Origin: Stutzerimonas chloritidismutans AW-1
Lineage (GTDB): Bacteria > Pseudomonadota > Gammaproteobacteria > Pseudomonadales > Pseudomonadaceae
NCBI RefSeq assembly: GCF_000495915.1
Contig: NZ_AOFQ01000072.1
Location: 62,001 to 126,000, forward strand
Length of the DNA stretch: 64,000 nucleotides
Direction: 5' to 3'
Shown here piece by piece: positions 54,452 through 63,670 of the stretch. Position numbers and translations under genes: made by a program. Every line of letters begins with the position of its first letter. The stretch's first letter is position 1. The notes below the pieces were generated by a model. It was not told the DNA's origin. It made no database searches and saw only the letters and a list, made by a program, of their open reading frames with translations.

Positions 54452-55906
54452 ATGAAGCTGATCGTCAAGGTTTTCCCCGAAATCACCATCAAGAGCCCGC
54501 CGGTGCGCAAGGGCTTCATTCGCCAATTGGCGAAGAACATCCGCACCGTGCTGCGCGAGCTCGATCCCGACCTGCGGGTCGAGGGCGTGTGGGACAACAT
54601 CGAGGTGGAAACCGTGCGCAGCGAGCCGAAGCTGCTGCGCGAGATGATCGAGCGCCTGCGCTGCACGCCCGGCATCGCCCATTGCCTGGAAGTGCACGAG
54701 TACCCGCTGGGCGATCTCGACGACATCGTCGCCAGATGCAAGGCGCACTACGCCGAGCGCCTGCCGGGCAAGATCTTCGCCGTGCGCTGCAAGCGTGCCG
54801 GCAAGCATCCGTTCAGCTCCATGGACGTCGAGCGCCACGTTGGCAGCCAGCTGCGCCAGCAGTGCGGCGCCGCCGGTATTTCGCTGAAAACACCGGAAGT
54901 CGAAGTGCGCATGGAGATCCGCGACCAGCGCCTGTTCGTCGTGCACGAGCAGCATGACGGCATCGGCGGCTACCCGCTGGGCGCTCTGGAGCAGACGCTG
55001 GTATTGATGTCCGGTGGTTTCGATTCCACCGTCGCCGCCTATCAGATGATGCGCCGCGGGCTGATGACGCATTTCTGCTTCTTCAATCTCGGCGGGCGTG
55101 CCCACGAGCTGGGCGTGATGGAAGTCGCTCATTATCTGTGGAAGAAGTACGGCAGCTCGCACCGTGTGCTGTTCATCAGCGTGCCGTTCGAGGAAGTGGT
55201 CGGTGAAATCCTGCAGAAGGTCGACAACAGCCAGATGGGCGTCGTCCTCAAGCGCATGATGCTGCGCGTCTCGACGCAGATCGCCGAGCGCCTGCACATC
55301 GACGCGCTGGTCACCGGCGAGGCGATCTCGCAGGTCTCCAGCCAGACCCTGCCGAACCTCTCGGTAATCGACTCGGCCACCGACATGCTGGTGCTGCGCC
55401 CGCTGATCGCCAGCCACAAGCAGGACATCATCGACACCGCCTTCGAGATCGGCACCGCCGAGTTTGCCAAGAACATGCCCGAGTACTGCGGCGTGATCTC
55501 GGTGAACCCGACCACCAAGGCCAAGCGCTATCGTATAGAGCACGAAGAAAAGCAGTTCGACATGGCTATCCTGGAGCGTGCGCTGGCGAGTGCCCGCCAG
55601 GTTGCCATCGACCGCGTGATCGACGAGCTGGGCCAGGATTTGCAGGTGGAAGAAGTCGTCGAGCCGAGCGCTGGCCAGGTCATCCTCGACATTCGTCACC
55701 CCGACAGCGCCGAGGACGAACCGCTCGAGCTGCCGGGCATCGAAGTTCAGACGCTGCCGTTCTACGCACTGAACAACCGATTCAAGGAGCTGGATGAAAA
55801 CCGCCAGTACCTGCTGTATTGCGACAAAGGTGTCATGAGCCGCCTGCATGCTCACCATCTGCTGAGCGAGGGGCATGTCAATGTACGCGTCTATCGTCCG
55901 GCCTGA
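54452..55906 (+). CDS. thiI: tRNA 4-thiouridine synthase / thiazole sulfurtransferase ThiI
   Basis: 484 residues. A ferredoxin-like and THUMP domain (1-165) leads to an adenylating PP-loop VLMSGGFDSTVAAYQM (about 187-200), then a rhodanese-like C-terminal domain with active Cys in YLLYCDKGVMSRLHA. It uses persulfide sulfur for 4-thiouridine in tRNA and for thiamine. Presence of the rhodanese domain marks the long enterobacterial/pseudomonad form. Its neighbours are glnA and bipA. Confidence 0.97.
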   Translation: MKLIVKVFPEITIKSPPVRKGFIRQLAKNIRTVLRELDPDLRVEGVWDNIEVETVRSEPKLLREMIERLRCTPGIAHCLEVHEYPLGDLDDIVARCKAHYAERLPGKIFAVRCKRAGKHPFSSMDVERHVGSQLRQQCGAAGISLKTPEVEVRMEIRDQRLFVVHEQHDGIGGYPLGALEQTLVLMSGGFDSTVAAYQMMRRGLMTHFCFFNLGGRAHELGVMEVAHYLWKKYGSSHRVLFISVPFEEVVGEILQKVDNSQMGVVLKRMMLRVSTQIAERLHIDALVTGEAISQVSSQTLPNLSVIDSATDMLVLRPLIASHKQDIIDTAFEIGTAEFAKNMPEYCGVISVNPTTKAKRYRIEHEEKQFDMAILERALASARQVAIDRVIDELGQDLQVEEVVEPSAGQVILDIRHPDSAEDEPLELPGIEVQTLPFYALNNRFKELDENRQYLLYCDKGVMSRLHAHHLLSEGHVNVRVYRPA

Positions 55907-56073
55907 CTCATCGGTGAAACAGCCGGGGCTGCTTGGCGGCAGCATCCGCCACCGCCCTCCCGACCGGCACTGATCGCAAGGCCAGGCCGTACAACCCTCG
56001 GACAGACTGTCTTCGTCCGGACTACTTCCAGCTTCCAGCCTCAGCTCGAAGCTATCTACAGAGAAAAGAATCA

Positions 56074-57894
56074 GTGATCGAGAATCTACGCAACATCGCC
56101 ATCATCGCCCACGTTGACCATGGCAAGACCACCCTCGTCGACAAGCTGCTGCGTCTGTCCGGCACCCTGGATCGCAAGGAGCTGGAAAACGAGCGCGTGA
56201 TGGACTCCAACGACCAGGAAAAGGAACGCGGCATCACCATCCTGGCCAAGAACACTGCGCTGAAGTGGAAGGACTACAGCATCAATATCGTCGACACCCC
56301 CGGCCACGCCGACTTCGGCGGTGAAGTCGAGCGCGTGATGTCGATGGTCGACTCCGTGCTGCTGGTGGTCGACGCTCAGGACGGCCCCATGCCGCAGACC
56401 CGCTTCGTGACCCAGAAGGCGTTCAAGGCCGGCCTGCGTCCGATCGTCGTGGTCAACAAGATCGACCGTCCGGGCGCGCGTCCGGACTGGGTAATCGACC
56501 AGATCTTCGACCTGTTCGACAACCTCGGCGCCACCGACGAGCAGCTGGACTTCCCGATCGTCTACGCCAGTGCTCTGAACGGCATTGCCGGTATGGACCA
56601 CGAGAAGATGGATGACGACATGGATGCCCTGTTCCAGGCCATCGTCGACCACGTGCCGGCGCCAGTCGTCGACGCAAGCGGCCCGTTCCAGATGCAGATT
56701 TCCCAGCTGGACTACAACAGCTTCCTCGGCGTGATCGGCATCGGCCGCATCGCCCGCGGCACCATCAAGGCCAACACGCCGGTTACCGCCATCGGTGCCG
56801 ACGGCAAGAAGCGCAACGGTCGTATCCTCAAGATCATGGGCCACTCCGGTCTGCAGCGCGTTGAAGTGCAGGAAGCCGAAGCGGGCGACATCGTCTGCGT
56901 ATCCGGCATGGACGAGCTGTACATCTCCGACACCCTGTGCGACCAGAACAATGTCGAAGCGCTGCCGCCGCTGACCGTCGACCAGCCGACCGTGAGCATG
57001 ACCTTCCAGGTCAACGACTCGCCGTTCGCCGGTAAGGAAGGCAAGTTCGTCACCAGCCGCAACATCAAGGATCGTCTGGAGAAGGAGCTGCTGCACAACG
57101 TTGCCCTGCGCGTCGAGCCAGGCGATAGCCCTGAGAAGTTCAAGGTTTCCGGTCGTGGCGAGCTGCATCTTTCGGTACTGATCGAAACCATGCGCCGCGA
57201 AGGCTTCGAGCTGGCCGTAGGCCGCCCGGAAGTGGTAATCATCGAGAACGAGGCCGGCGACAAGCAGGAGCCGTACGAGAACGTCACCATCGATATCGAA
57301 GAGCAGCACCAGGGTCCGGTGATGGAGCAGATGGGCCTGCGTAAGGGCGACCTGAGCAACATGGTCCCGGATGGCAAGGGTCGTGTGCGTCTGGAGTACA
57401 CCATCCCGGCGCGTGGCCTGATCGGCTTCCGTAACAACTTCCTGACCATGACCTCGGGTAGCGGCATCCTGACCTCGACCTTCAGTCACTACGGCCCGAT
57501 CAAGGCCGGCGAAGTGACCAACCGCCAGAACGGCGTGCTGGTTTCGATGGCTACCGGTACCGCACTGACCTACTCGCTGGAAACCCTGCAGGCGCGCGGC
57601 AAGCTGTTCCTGGCGCCGGGCGACGAGATCTACGAAGGCCAGCTGTGCGGCATCAACAGCCGTGACAACGACCTGGTGCTCAACCCCACCAAGGGCAAGA
57701 AGCTCGACAACATGCGCGCTTCCGGCAAGGACGAAGTCATCGCCCTGGTTCCGCCGATCAAGTTCACCCTCGAGCAGGCGCTGGAATTCATCGCCGACGA
57801 CGAGCTGGTGGAAGTGACGCCGAAGTCGATCCGCCTGCGCAAGAAGTACCTCAACGAGAACGACCGCAAGCGCTTCGAGCGCAGCAAGGTCTAA
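56074..57894 (+). CDS. typA: Ribosome-associated GTPase BipA/TypA
   Basis: 606 residues. The G-domain has AHVDHGKTTLVD (G1), RGITI (G2), DTPGHADFG (G3) and NKIDRPGARPDWV (G4). EF-G-like domains and the BipA-specific C-terminus (TPKSIRLRKKYLNENDRKRF) follow. It assists 50S assembly and stress growth. The start is GTG (VIENLRNIAIIAH); the upstream frame extension is not family-like. Its 3' part is repeated in decayed form at 63671-63996. Confidence 0.97.
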   Translation: MIENLRNIAIIAHVDHGKTTLVDKLLRLSGTLDRKELENERVMDSNDQEKERGITILAKNTALKWKDYSINIVDTPGHADFGGEVERVMSMVDSVLLVVDAQDGPMPQTRFVTQKAFKAGLRPIVVVNKIDRPGARPDWVIDQIFDLFDNLGATDEQLDFPIVYASALNGIAGMDHEKMDDDMDALFQAIVDHVPAPVVDASGPFQMQISQLDYNSFLGVIGIGRIARGTIKANTPVTAIGADGKKRNGRILKIMGHSGLQRVEVQEAEAGDIVCVSGMDELYISDTLCDQNNVEALPPLTVDQPTVSMTFQVNDSPFAGKEGKFVTSRNIKDRLEKELLHNVALRVEPGDSPEKFKVSGRGELHLSVLIETMRREGFELAVGRPEVVIIENEAGDKQEPYENVTIDIEEQHQGPVMEQMGLRKGDLSNMVPDGKGRVRLEYTIPARGLIGFRNNFLTMTSGSGILTSTFSHYGPIKAGEVTNRQNGVLVSMATGTALTYSLETLQARGKLFLAPGDEIYEGQLCGINSRDNDLVLNPTKGKKLDNMRASGKDEVIALVPPIKFTLEQALEFIADDELVEVTPKSIRLRKKYLNENDRKRFERSKV

Positions 57895-57910
57895 ACACTG
57901 TTGCAGTAAG

Positions 57911-57940
57911 ACAAAGGCGCCTTCGGGCGCCTTTGTTGTT
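57911..57940 (+). terminator. Terminator of typA
   Basis: Perfect 11-bp stem ACAAAGGCGCC / GGCGCCTTTGT with TTCG loop (57911-57936), followed by TGTTTT, 17 bases after the stop. Confidence 0.88.
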
Positions 57941-58100
57941 TTAGGCTTGATTGCAATCCAGGCGGTGCCTGGCCTTAGATCCTATGGGGCATGGTTTTGA
58001 TCAAAGGAGCGAATGGCAGGCTGGCATCAACACTTCGGTCGGGCCTTGGGCAGCGCTTCTCTAGTAGGTAGCAGCGCCAATTACAGAGTAATGCCGGTAC

Positions 58101-58600
58101 CGTCAGGCCAAGACCGATCCAGGGGGCCAGCCAACGTCAGCAAGCGCAATGACGAGCCCGCCGATAGCCGCACCCAGGCCCATCCCAAGGTGCCTCACCG
58201 AGGTGTTCAGGGAGGCTCCGGTACTGCTGCTGGCTGGGGCGCTATGGAGCCGGAAGCTTTGCACGACCGGAGAAACCATACAGCTGATGGTCTCCAGGGC
58301 ATCACGCTCGGGATGAAGATGGCGCTGTGCAAGCTCAGCGGAATGTCGCAGTGCCAGGCAGAAGGTGAGAAAAATCACCATGGCTAGACGAGGCCGACGC
58401 GCTCGGCCAGCCGGTTGCCCAGATAGCCGCCCAGAGCCGCCAGGCCGATCAGCAAGGGCAGTCCGCTCACCGTGGAAACGTCGGTCGTTCCAAGCATCGT
58501 CGCTAGATACGGCGTGAAATAGAGGATGAGATGTCCACCGAGCAGCAAGATAGAGACGGCCTGCGCCAGCTAGCGCGGTCGATGGCTCAGTTGTCTCAGA
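58101..58600 (-). pseudogene. Remnant of an MFS transporter gene
   Basis: The minus strand encodes pieces of a membrane transporter. One frame gives SILLLGGHLILYFTPYLATML and then GLAALGGYLGNRLAERVGLV before a TAG at about 58384. Another frame continues with MVIFLTFCLALRHSA and ends with NTSVRHLGMGLGAAIGGLVI, the typical last-but-one helix region of drug or purine-efflux MFS proteins. Stops and frame changes break it. No complete gene exists between 57895 and 58722, and the remainder of that stretch shows nothing. Confidence 0.65.
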
Positions 58601-58721
58601 AAACCGCGCGACCAGCAGGGTGCTAGAACGGCTGTCGGGTATGGGGCTTGCGGTGCACGCTCCGCTCTCGCCGCTGCGCGGCGAAAGACGGAACTGGCTA
58701 CCCAGGCCGTGCCGCGTCGCT

Positions 58722-59924
58722 TCAGAGTAGTGCCCAGTGCTGCGCTGCCTGCCATCCCAGCGAGGCGATGGACAACACGGTGGCGCCGACGAGCACCAGG
58801 CGCTGATGCGACAGGCTCAACGCTTGCTTGGCCACCAGAGCGCTCAGATGGTCGGCCAACTGCTCCTGTGAATTCGTCAGGTTTTCACGCTGGCTTTCGA
58901 GTGACCGGACCAGGGATTCTTCCATTGCCGCTGAGCGATGCTTGACGTCGGCTTCGTGGGCTTCGATTCGTTCCTGCATGCTGTGGCTATGAGCCAGCTG
59001 CCACTGGTCCTGCCTTTCAGCCTGGGCGGCATGCTGTTCGCTCAGCGTAGCGATGCGGCTGTCCTGTGAGGCAGCTCGTTCGCTCTGTTGCACCTCGAAC
59101 GCTTGTGCATCCTGCAGAAGCTGCTTGTGAAACGTCTGGTTTTCCTCTGCCAGTTGGGTGAACTCGGTGCGGTTCTGCTGCGCCTGTACGTCCATCGCAT
59201 CGGCCAGGCGCCTTTCGTTTTCCACCTGGCGCCGCTCCACCTCATCGAGCCCCGCCGCCAAGCGATTCAGACAGTGCTTTTCAACTTCCTCCATCTGCTG
59301 TTCCAGGTTGTTGCGCAATGCCTGGCCGGCGCTGTCGATCCGCTGTTCGGCTTCGGTCACGAGACGTACGCAGCCCACCAGTTTCTGTGCCTGCTCCTGA
59401 GTCAGGCCCTTGGCTTCCAGAAGTCCCTGATTCGCGGCATTGATCGCGTCCTGTTGTTCGCCCAGCTGAATCTGTTGCGCAAGGATTCTCTCGTTCTGCG
59501 CCTGGAGTTCTTCAGCCTGCTTCTTCAGCAGATTCTGCTGTTGCAACAGCAGAATCTGCTGGTCGCTCAGTACCTTTGAGATGGCGGTGTTGACCACCAG
59601 TAACTGGGACGATTTCTGCGTCAGTTGACCGATCGAGGCGTTGAGGTCCAACTGTGCTTCCTGGATCTTGTCGCTGCGACCGTAGAACCAGTTGCCGACG
59701 AAGTTTCCCTCTTTTTTCTCCTGCCTGAGCTTGGCCAGGCGCTTGGCTTCGGACTGGACCTTCTGCTGGTCGTCGTTGAGGCCGTGCAGCAGTTCCTTGA
59801 TGTTGCTCTGCTGGATGATTCGCTCGGGCACGCTCAGGTTGGAAAATGCCTGCACGATCTGCAGTTCTTGGGAGTTTTCCGCGCCGGACTTGGTGACGGC
59901 GGGCGCTGTGGTTTCGAGGGGCAT
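58722..59924 (-). CDS. Long coiled-coil protein with C-terminal membrane anchor
   Basis: 400 residues. Residues 1-60 are a compact, non-coiled start (QIVQAFSNLSVPERIIQQ). From about 60 to 370 it is almost all Gln/Glu/Lys/Leu coiled coil, with a single Cys pair (VGCVRL, KHCLN). Residues about 374-398 are a hydrophobic anchor (LVLVGATVLSIASLGW). I recognise no family. It is the last gene of the WYL-SUKH-HNH operon, 87 bases after the HNH protein. Tail-anchored coiled coils can act as scaffolds or sensors at the inner membrane, but the function is unknown. Confidence 0.8.
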   Translation of the reverse strand: MPLETTAPAVTKSGAENSQELQIVQAFSNLSVPERIIQQSNIKELLHGLNDDQQKVQSEAKRLAKLRQEKKEGNFVGNWFYGRSDKIQEAQLDLNASIGQLTQKSSQLLVVNTAISKVLSDQQILLLQQQNLLKKQAEELQAQNERILAQQIQLGEQQDAINAANQGLLEAKGLTQEQAQKLVGCVRLVTEAEQRIDSAGQALRNNLEQQMEEVEKHCLNRLAAGLDEVERRQVENERRLADAMDVQAQQNRTEFTQLAEENQTFHKQLLQDAQAFEVQQSERAASQDSRIATLSEQHAAQAERQDQWQLAHSHSMQERIEAHEADVKHRSAAMEESLVRSLESQRENLTNSQEQLADHLSALVAKQALSLSHQRLVLVGATVLSIASLGWQAAQHWALL

Positions 59925-60011
59925 TGGCTGTCCTGTCGAGGCTGCATGGGTTGGGGCGGTCGAATACGCGGTGCATCACGCCCTTCGCGCGATGAGCCCG
60001 CGTGGGCTGGT

Positions 60012-61670
60012 TCAGAGGGGTTTCAGGAATTCTTCGATTTCTGCCTGGCTCTCGTTGATGTAATTGATCATGCGTCGGCTTTTCTCGACCTGTTCTCGGG
60101 TGCTGGCCACGGCGCTGTCGAGGCTGGCCAGTGCTGCGGCTGATGCAATGCCTGCATTGCCCAAGGTTGCGCCCGTCTGGCGGTACAGCTCGATCGATTG
60201 GGTATAGCGCTCGACATTGCCGAGCGACGCTTCGGATAGCGTCACCAGTTCGGCGGCAAAGACCTCTCGCCTCGCTGCATCTGCTATCAGTTCGTCGAGC
60301 AGGCGCTCCCCCCGGGCATGGCGATCGAAGAGGCAGTCGATCTGGTACGCCAGAAACGCCGACAGCAGGCCGCTGGCGATGCCTACCAGCACGGGCGTGA
60401 GCAAGTCGGCGAAGGGCTTGAGAAAGGGAATGGTGGCCATGAAGGTGGCGACAGTTTCCGACAGCAGGATGCCCACCGAACTGATCACCACGGTGCCGAG
60501 AAGCTTGAGGCCTTCCTGCAGGGCCTGGGCCTGGGTCATGTGTGCAGGTGGAAAGAGCATCATCCTGGCCGCACGGAACAGGCCAAGCAGGCCTTCGCGG
60601 ATCATGCTGACGAAGCGCTTGGCGGTGGACAGGAAGTTGTTCAGCAGGAAGGTCAGCAGGTTGCTGACGAAACCGCTGACACCACCCTGGATCATCTGCG
60701 AGAGCGCCGTCGGCACCTTCCGTGCCACCTGTTCGGCCACATGCATCAGGCGCTGGCTGATCTTCCTCAAAAGCGACTCACCCAGTTCGACGCCATGCCG
60801 GATGAGCGCTTTCACCTCGTTGAACAGAGCGTTGACCAACTCGGTCAGCAACATGCCAAGCGCTTGGCGAGCCCCCATCAAAGCGGCCTGTTTGCCGCCC
60901 GTAGCAAGCAGCTCCGTGGCCTGCTTCTTGAGCAGTGCCCGGTTCGCCGTGCTATCGATGTGCTTGCGGGCAGTATCGTGTTTTTCCTGGATCAGTTCCT
61001 CATCCGCGCCGAATTTCTGCGCGTTGGTTTCGCCGTTCTCACGTTCCTTGGCAGCCCACTCGCGCAGGTCCTCGTCGCCTTTCGACCCGTTGAGGGGCTG
61101 GTTGGTAAGGGCCAGGTTCTCATCGCTGTTGACCACTTCACGAATGCGGCTGACGTCTACGGTCTCGCCGTCCTCGGACACCTGCCCAAGTGCGAGATGC
61201 ATTTTGGGGTCACTGTGCGTTTCCGAAATGGAGACGACGTGATCCAGTTCGGCACGCGCTTCTTCGCCGTTCTTCAGCTCCACTGTGCCGTCGGCGCGCA
61301 CGGTTTGTCCGGTGTACTCGTCCCGGGATTGGGCTATCCGCTCGTCGCGCTTGTCATTCCAGGTTTTTCCGCCTGCCGTATCGGCGTTTTCCTGCGTCTT
61401 GATCTCGTACTCCGCGCGTACCTGCTTGTCGTACTTCTTGCGCGAGTGTTCGTGGAGTTTCTTGTCGGAGTCGGTAGCGACGTAGTCGTCGTCTTCGCGC
61501 GCGAAGTTATGAAGCGTGGTGACGTTCCCGCCGTTGCGGTCGACGTCCTTGAACATGGCGGTGGACAGGCCGAACGTGCCGATGACTTGGGAAAGTACCT
61601 GCTGCTGGCAGTCGTCGAACAGCTTCTGCAGGCGCTGCTCGCGCGTCATCGTGGTGAGCGTAGGTTCCAT
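60012..61670 (-). CDS. HNH-like nuclease with hydrophobic C-terminal half
   Basis: 552 residues. Residues 1-130 are charged. An HNH-type signature follows: AELDHVVSISETHSD (Asp-143, His-144), then DENLALTNQPLNGSKGD with Asn-185, Asn-194 and Lys-197, like the DH...N...NxxK core of HNH endonucleases. Residues 240-370 are amphipathic helices; about 388-412 and 422-446 are hydrophobic enough to span a membrane. A helical tail follows. Named family not recognised. It starts 10 bases after the SUKH gene, in one operon. Possible roles are a membrane-tethered anti-phage effector or a toxin kept in check by the SUKH protein. Both are inference. Confidence 0.75.
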   Translation of the reverse strand: MEPTLTTMTREQRLQKLFDDCQQQVLSQVIGTFGLSTAMFKDVDRNGGNVTTLHNFAREDDDYVATDSDKKLHEHSRKKYDKQVRAEYEIKTQENADTAGGKTWNDKRDERIAQSRDEYTGQTVRADGTVELKNGEEARAELDHVVSISETHSDPKMHLALGQVSEDGETVDVSRIREVVNSDENLALTNQPLNGSKGDEDLREWAAKERENGETNAQKFGADEELIQEKHDTARKHIDSTANRALLKKQATELLATGGKQAALMGARQALGMLLTELVNALFNEVKALIRHGVELGESLLRKISQRLMHVAEQVARKVPTALSQMIQGGVSGFVSNLLTFLLNNFLSTAKRFVSMIREGLLGLFRAARMMLFPPAHMTQAQALQEGLKLLGTVVISSVGILLSETVATFMATIPFLKPFADLLTPVLVGIASGLLSAFLAYQIDCLFDRHARGERLLDELIADAARREVFAAELVTLSEASLGNVERYTQSIELYRQTGATLGNAGIASAAALASLDSAVASTREQVEKSRRMINYINESQAEIEEFLKPL

Positions 61671-61680
61671 GGGAGTTATC

Positions 61681-62190
61681 TCAGGCGGTCTTGCGCATGA
61701 TGAAATTACCGAACCAGTCGGCGAAGGAGGGTGCGAGTAGCGTGCGCTGGGGCATGTCGTGAAGTACCTCGATCACCTGCCCGTAATGGCCCTGATCGGC
61801 CGGAGCGAGGTCCAGGCACAGATAATCGCCGCCGCCGTCGGAGGCGAAGGGCAGCCATGCCTTGTCCCACCAGGACGCTCTGATGCCGGTATCGGATTCG
61901 GGGGTACGCGCGGCGAAGTCACCACCTTCCAGCAGGGCCGTCCAGGCGGACCAGCTCAGCGTGATCTGCCGGCTCGAGAGGAATTCGTAGTCGTCGAACA
62001 GCCAGCCGGCCTGCCCACGCTGGCCATCATGGACTTTCAGGCAGGCGGTGAAGTCAGCGGGCAAGGGCTTGCCCAGCAGCTGTTCCAGAGCCGCTATGGC
62101 GGTGTCGTCAGCCGGAGGGTTGAGGTCTGCCTGGCGAGCCGGGTCATATGTGGCCAGCCAGGCTTCCAGGTGTTGCCAGAGCTCGTTCAT
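61681..62190 (-). CDS. SMI1/KNR4 (SUKH) family protein
   Basis: 169 residues. The SUKH pattern is AIAALEQLLGKPLPADFTACLKVHDGQRG near residues 31-60, WLPFASDGGGDYLCLDLAPA at about 112-131, and FADWFGNF at the end. The family is common as immunity proteins against nuclease toxins and as accessory proteins in conflict islands. ATG overlaps the WYL gene stop (ATGA), and the HNH-like gene follows at 10 bases. The pairing with a nuclease-like neighbour fits the known SUKH-nuclease association. Confidence 0.88.
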   Translation of the reverse strand: MNELWQHLEAWLATYDPARQADLNPPADDTAIAALEQLLGKPLPADFTACLKVHDGQRGQAGWLFDDYEFLSSRQITLSWSAWTALLEGGDFAARTPESDTGIRASWWDKAWLPFASDGGGDYLCLDLAPADQGHYGQVIEVLHDMPQRTLLAPSFADWFGNFIMRKTA

Positions 62191-63218
62191 GGTGTTGCCT
62201 TGAGGGTCGGCGCCGTCGCTTCGTAGCGACGACGCATCAGTTCCAGTTTGGAGCGGATCTGTGTTTGCCATACCGTCGGTTCGTGAACCTGGATGTTGTC
62301 GTTCAGCCCGAAGATCCACCAGAGCGTTTCCTGATCCTGCGGGACCCGAGCGCGCAGGCGCTGCCAGTCGCCCTCGGCAAGTGGTTCCAGGCTCTGGTCG
62401 GTGCTCAGCAGGGTTTCCTTGAGGAGCCAGGCGATCTGTGGTGACACGTCCGCTACCAGTTCCACATCGTCTATCAGGGGCGAGGCATTGAGGCCGTTTC
62501 GGATGTAATGGTCGACAACGAGGGGCTCGCTGCAATCGGCGGCGACCTCCAGGCATTCAGCCTGCTGAATGCGATGCATCGCGAACTGGCTAAGGTCGCC
62601 ATAGCCGTCGACGGTGCCTATCAGGTAGCTGATGGAGTGACGGGAAACCAGGCCAGCGGGGTGCAGCAGCAGCTCCTTGCGCTCGGCCTTGCTCCGGCTG
62701 AGGTAGGAGACCCTGAGCCGCCGGCGCTCCAGCAGGGCGGTCGACACTTCTCGCCAGACAGCGGCATGCACCTGGGCGGGCAGCAGGGCCTTGTCGTTGG
62801 GATGGGCACGCACACGGCGCGCCCAGTGTGCGAGATCGTTCTGGCCGAGGTCTTCCAAGTAATTGCGTGCCTTGTTGAACTGCGGACCCAACAGATTGAT
62901 GACCGACTGCGGCAGCAAGCTCTTCAGATGACTTTCGGCCAGGACGAGCGCGAGTGCCGTCGACGGCTCCATGTCTCTGAGGTCGAGCGGGGTGTCCTTG
63001 GTGTGACTCCAGCGATAACGGCCACTACTTTCATCACTGATCAGCGAGAAGGGGATGGAGAGTCGATTCAGGTCCCGCTGGACGGTGCGCAGATCCACCG
63101 AGAATCCACGCTCGTGCAGTTTTTCCAGCAGCGTGGGAGAGGAAACATATCTTGGGTATTCGGGAATCAGGCGCAACAAAGTGAACAACCTGAGTAGCGT
63201 ATCCTCCGCTTCGGACAT
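62187..63218 (-). CDS. WYL-domain transcriptional regulator
   Basis: 343 residues. The N-terminal helix-turn-helix (about 5-65, SSPTLLEKLHERGFSVDLRTVQRDL) is followed by a WYL ligand domain (RRRLRVSYLSRSKAERKELLLHPAGLVSRHSISYLIGTV-type stretch, about 150-205). A C-terminal WCX-like extension follows. WYL proteins are frequent regulators in phage-defence islands and may sense nucleic acids or nucleotides. It is the first gene of the four-gene operon and probably controls it. Confidence 0.92.
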   Translation of the reverse strand: MSEAEDTLLRLFTLLRLIPEYPRYVSSPTLLEKLHERGFSVDLRTVQRDLNRLSIPFSLISDESSGRYRWSHTKDTPLDLRDMEPSTALALVLAESHLKSLLPQSVINLLGPQFNKARNYLEDLGQNDLAHWARRVRAHPNDKALLPAQVHAAVWREVSTALLERRRLRVSYLSRSKAERKELLLHPAGLVSRHSISYLIGTVDGYGDLSQFAMHRIQQAECLEVAADCSEPLVVDHYIRNGLNASPLIDDVELVADVSPQIAWLLKETLLSTDQSLEPLAEGDWQRLRARVPQDQETLWWIFGLNDNIQVHEPTVWQTQIRSKLELMRRRYEATAPTLKATP

Positions 63219-63345
63219 GGGTTACTACCTTACATATTTCCTGTAACTGCCAGATACGTGACGCCACGAATATAGCCAGCTTATCCTGCTTGATGGCTAC
63301 TCGCCATGATTCGTTTCAGCCGATGGTTTCCGCATTCCGCTGGCT

Positions 63346-63456
63346 TCATCTGGCGGACCACTTGTCCTTCTCCTTGAGCTGACGAAATTCGTCATGAAAC
63401 GCATAGGCTTTGCGGAGAACTACAACGAGACCGATCATGGCATGAATGTTTTTCAT
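63346..63456 (-). CDS. Possible 36-residue small protein
   Basis: A 36-codon frame starting MKNIHAMIGLVVVLRKAYAF, with AGAGGA seven bases before the ATG. The product has a short hydrophobic stretch, then a charged tail (FHDEFRQLKEKDKW). No family is recognised. It lies between the WYL gene promoter region and the bipA remnant. The ribosome site is the main support. Confidence 0.35.
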   Translation of the reverse strand: MKNIHAMIGLVVVLRKAYAFHDEFRQLKEKDKWSAR

Positions 63457-63670
63457 GCTGGATTCCTCTGCTGGGTTTATGGCTGGTTGCGAGCCGAGCG
63501 GGTATTGGCAAGTGACAGCTGGCGCGTAGCCGTCATCTCTGACGGCGGGAGCCGGAATCAAGCATGGCGCAGCCGCACGACAGTTCATGTCGTGTTCGCG
63601 GGTTCCGTTGTTTGTCGGGCGGGGCGATGGGCTTAACGCGTCGGCGACGTGTGGCGAATATTGCGATCAT

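Noticed and set aside
60012..62190. Classical polymorphic toxin-immunity pair
   Set aside because: The SUKH protein fits, but the nuclease-like motif is N-terminal, the C-terminus is membrane-like, and there are no export domains (PAAR, VgrG, Rhs, filamentous repeats). Kept only as an alternative.
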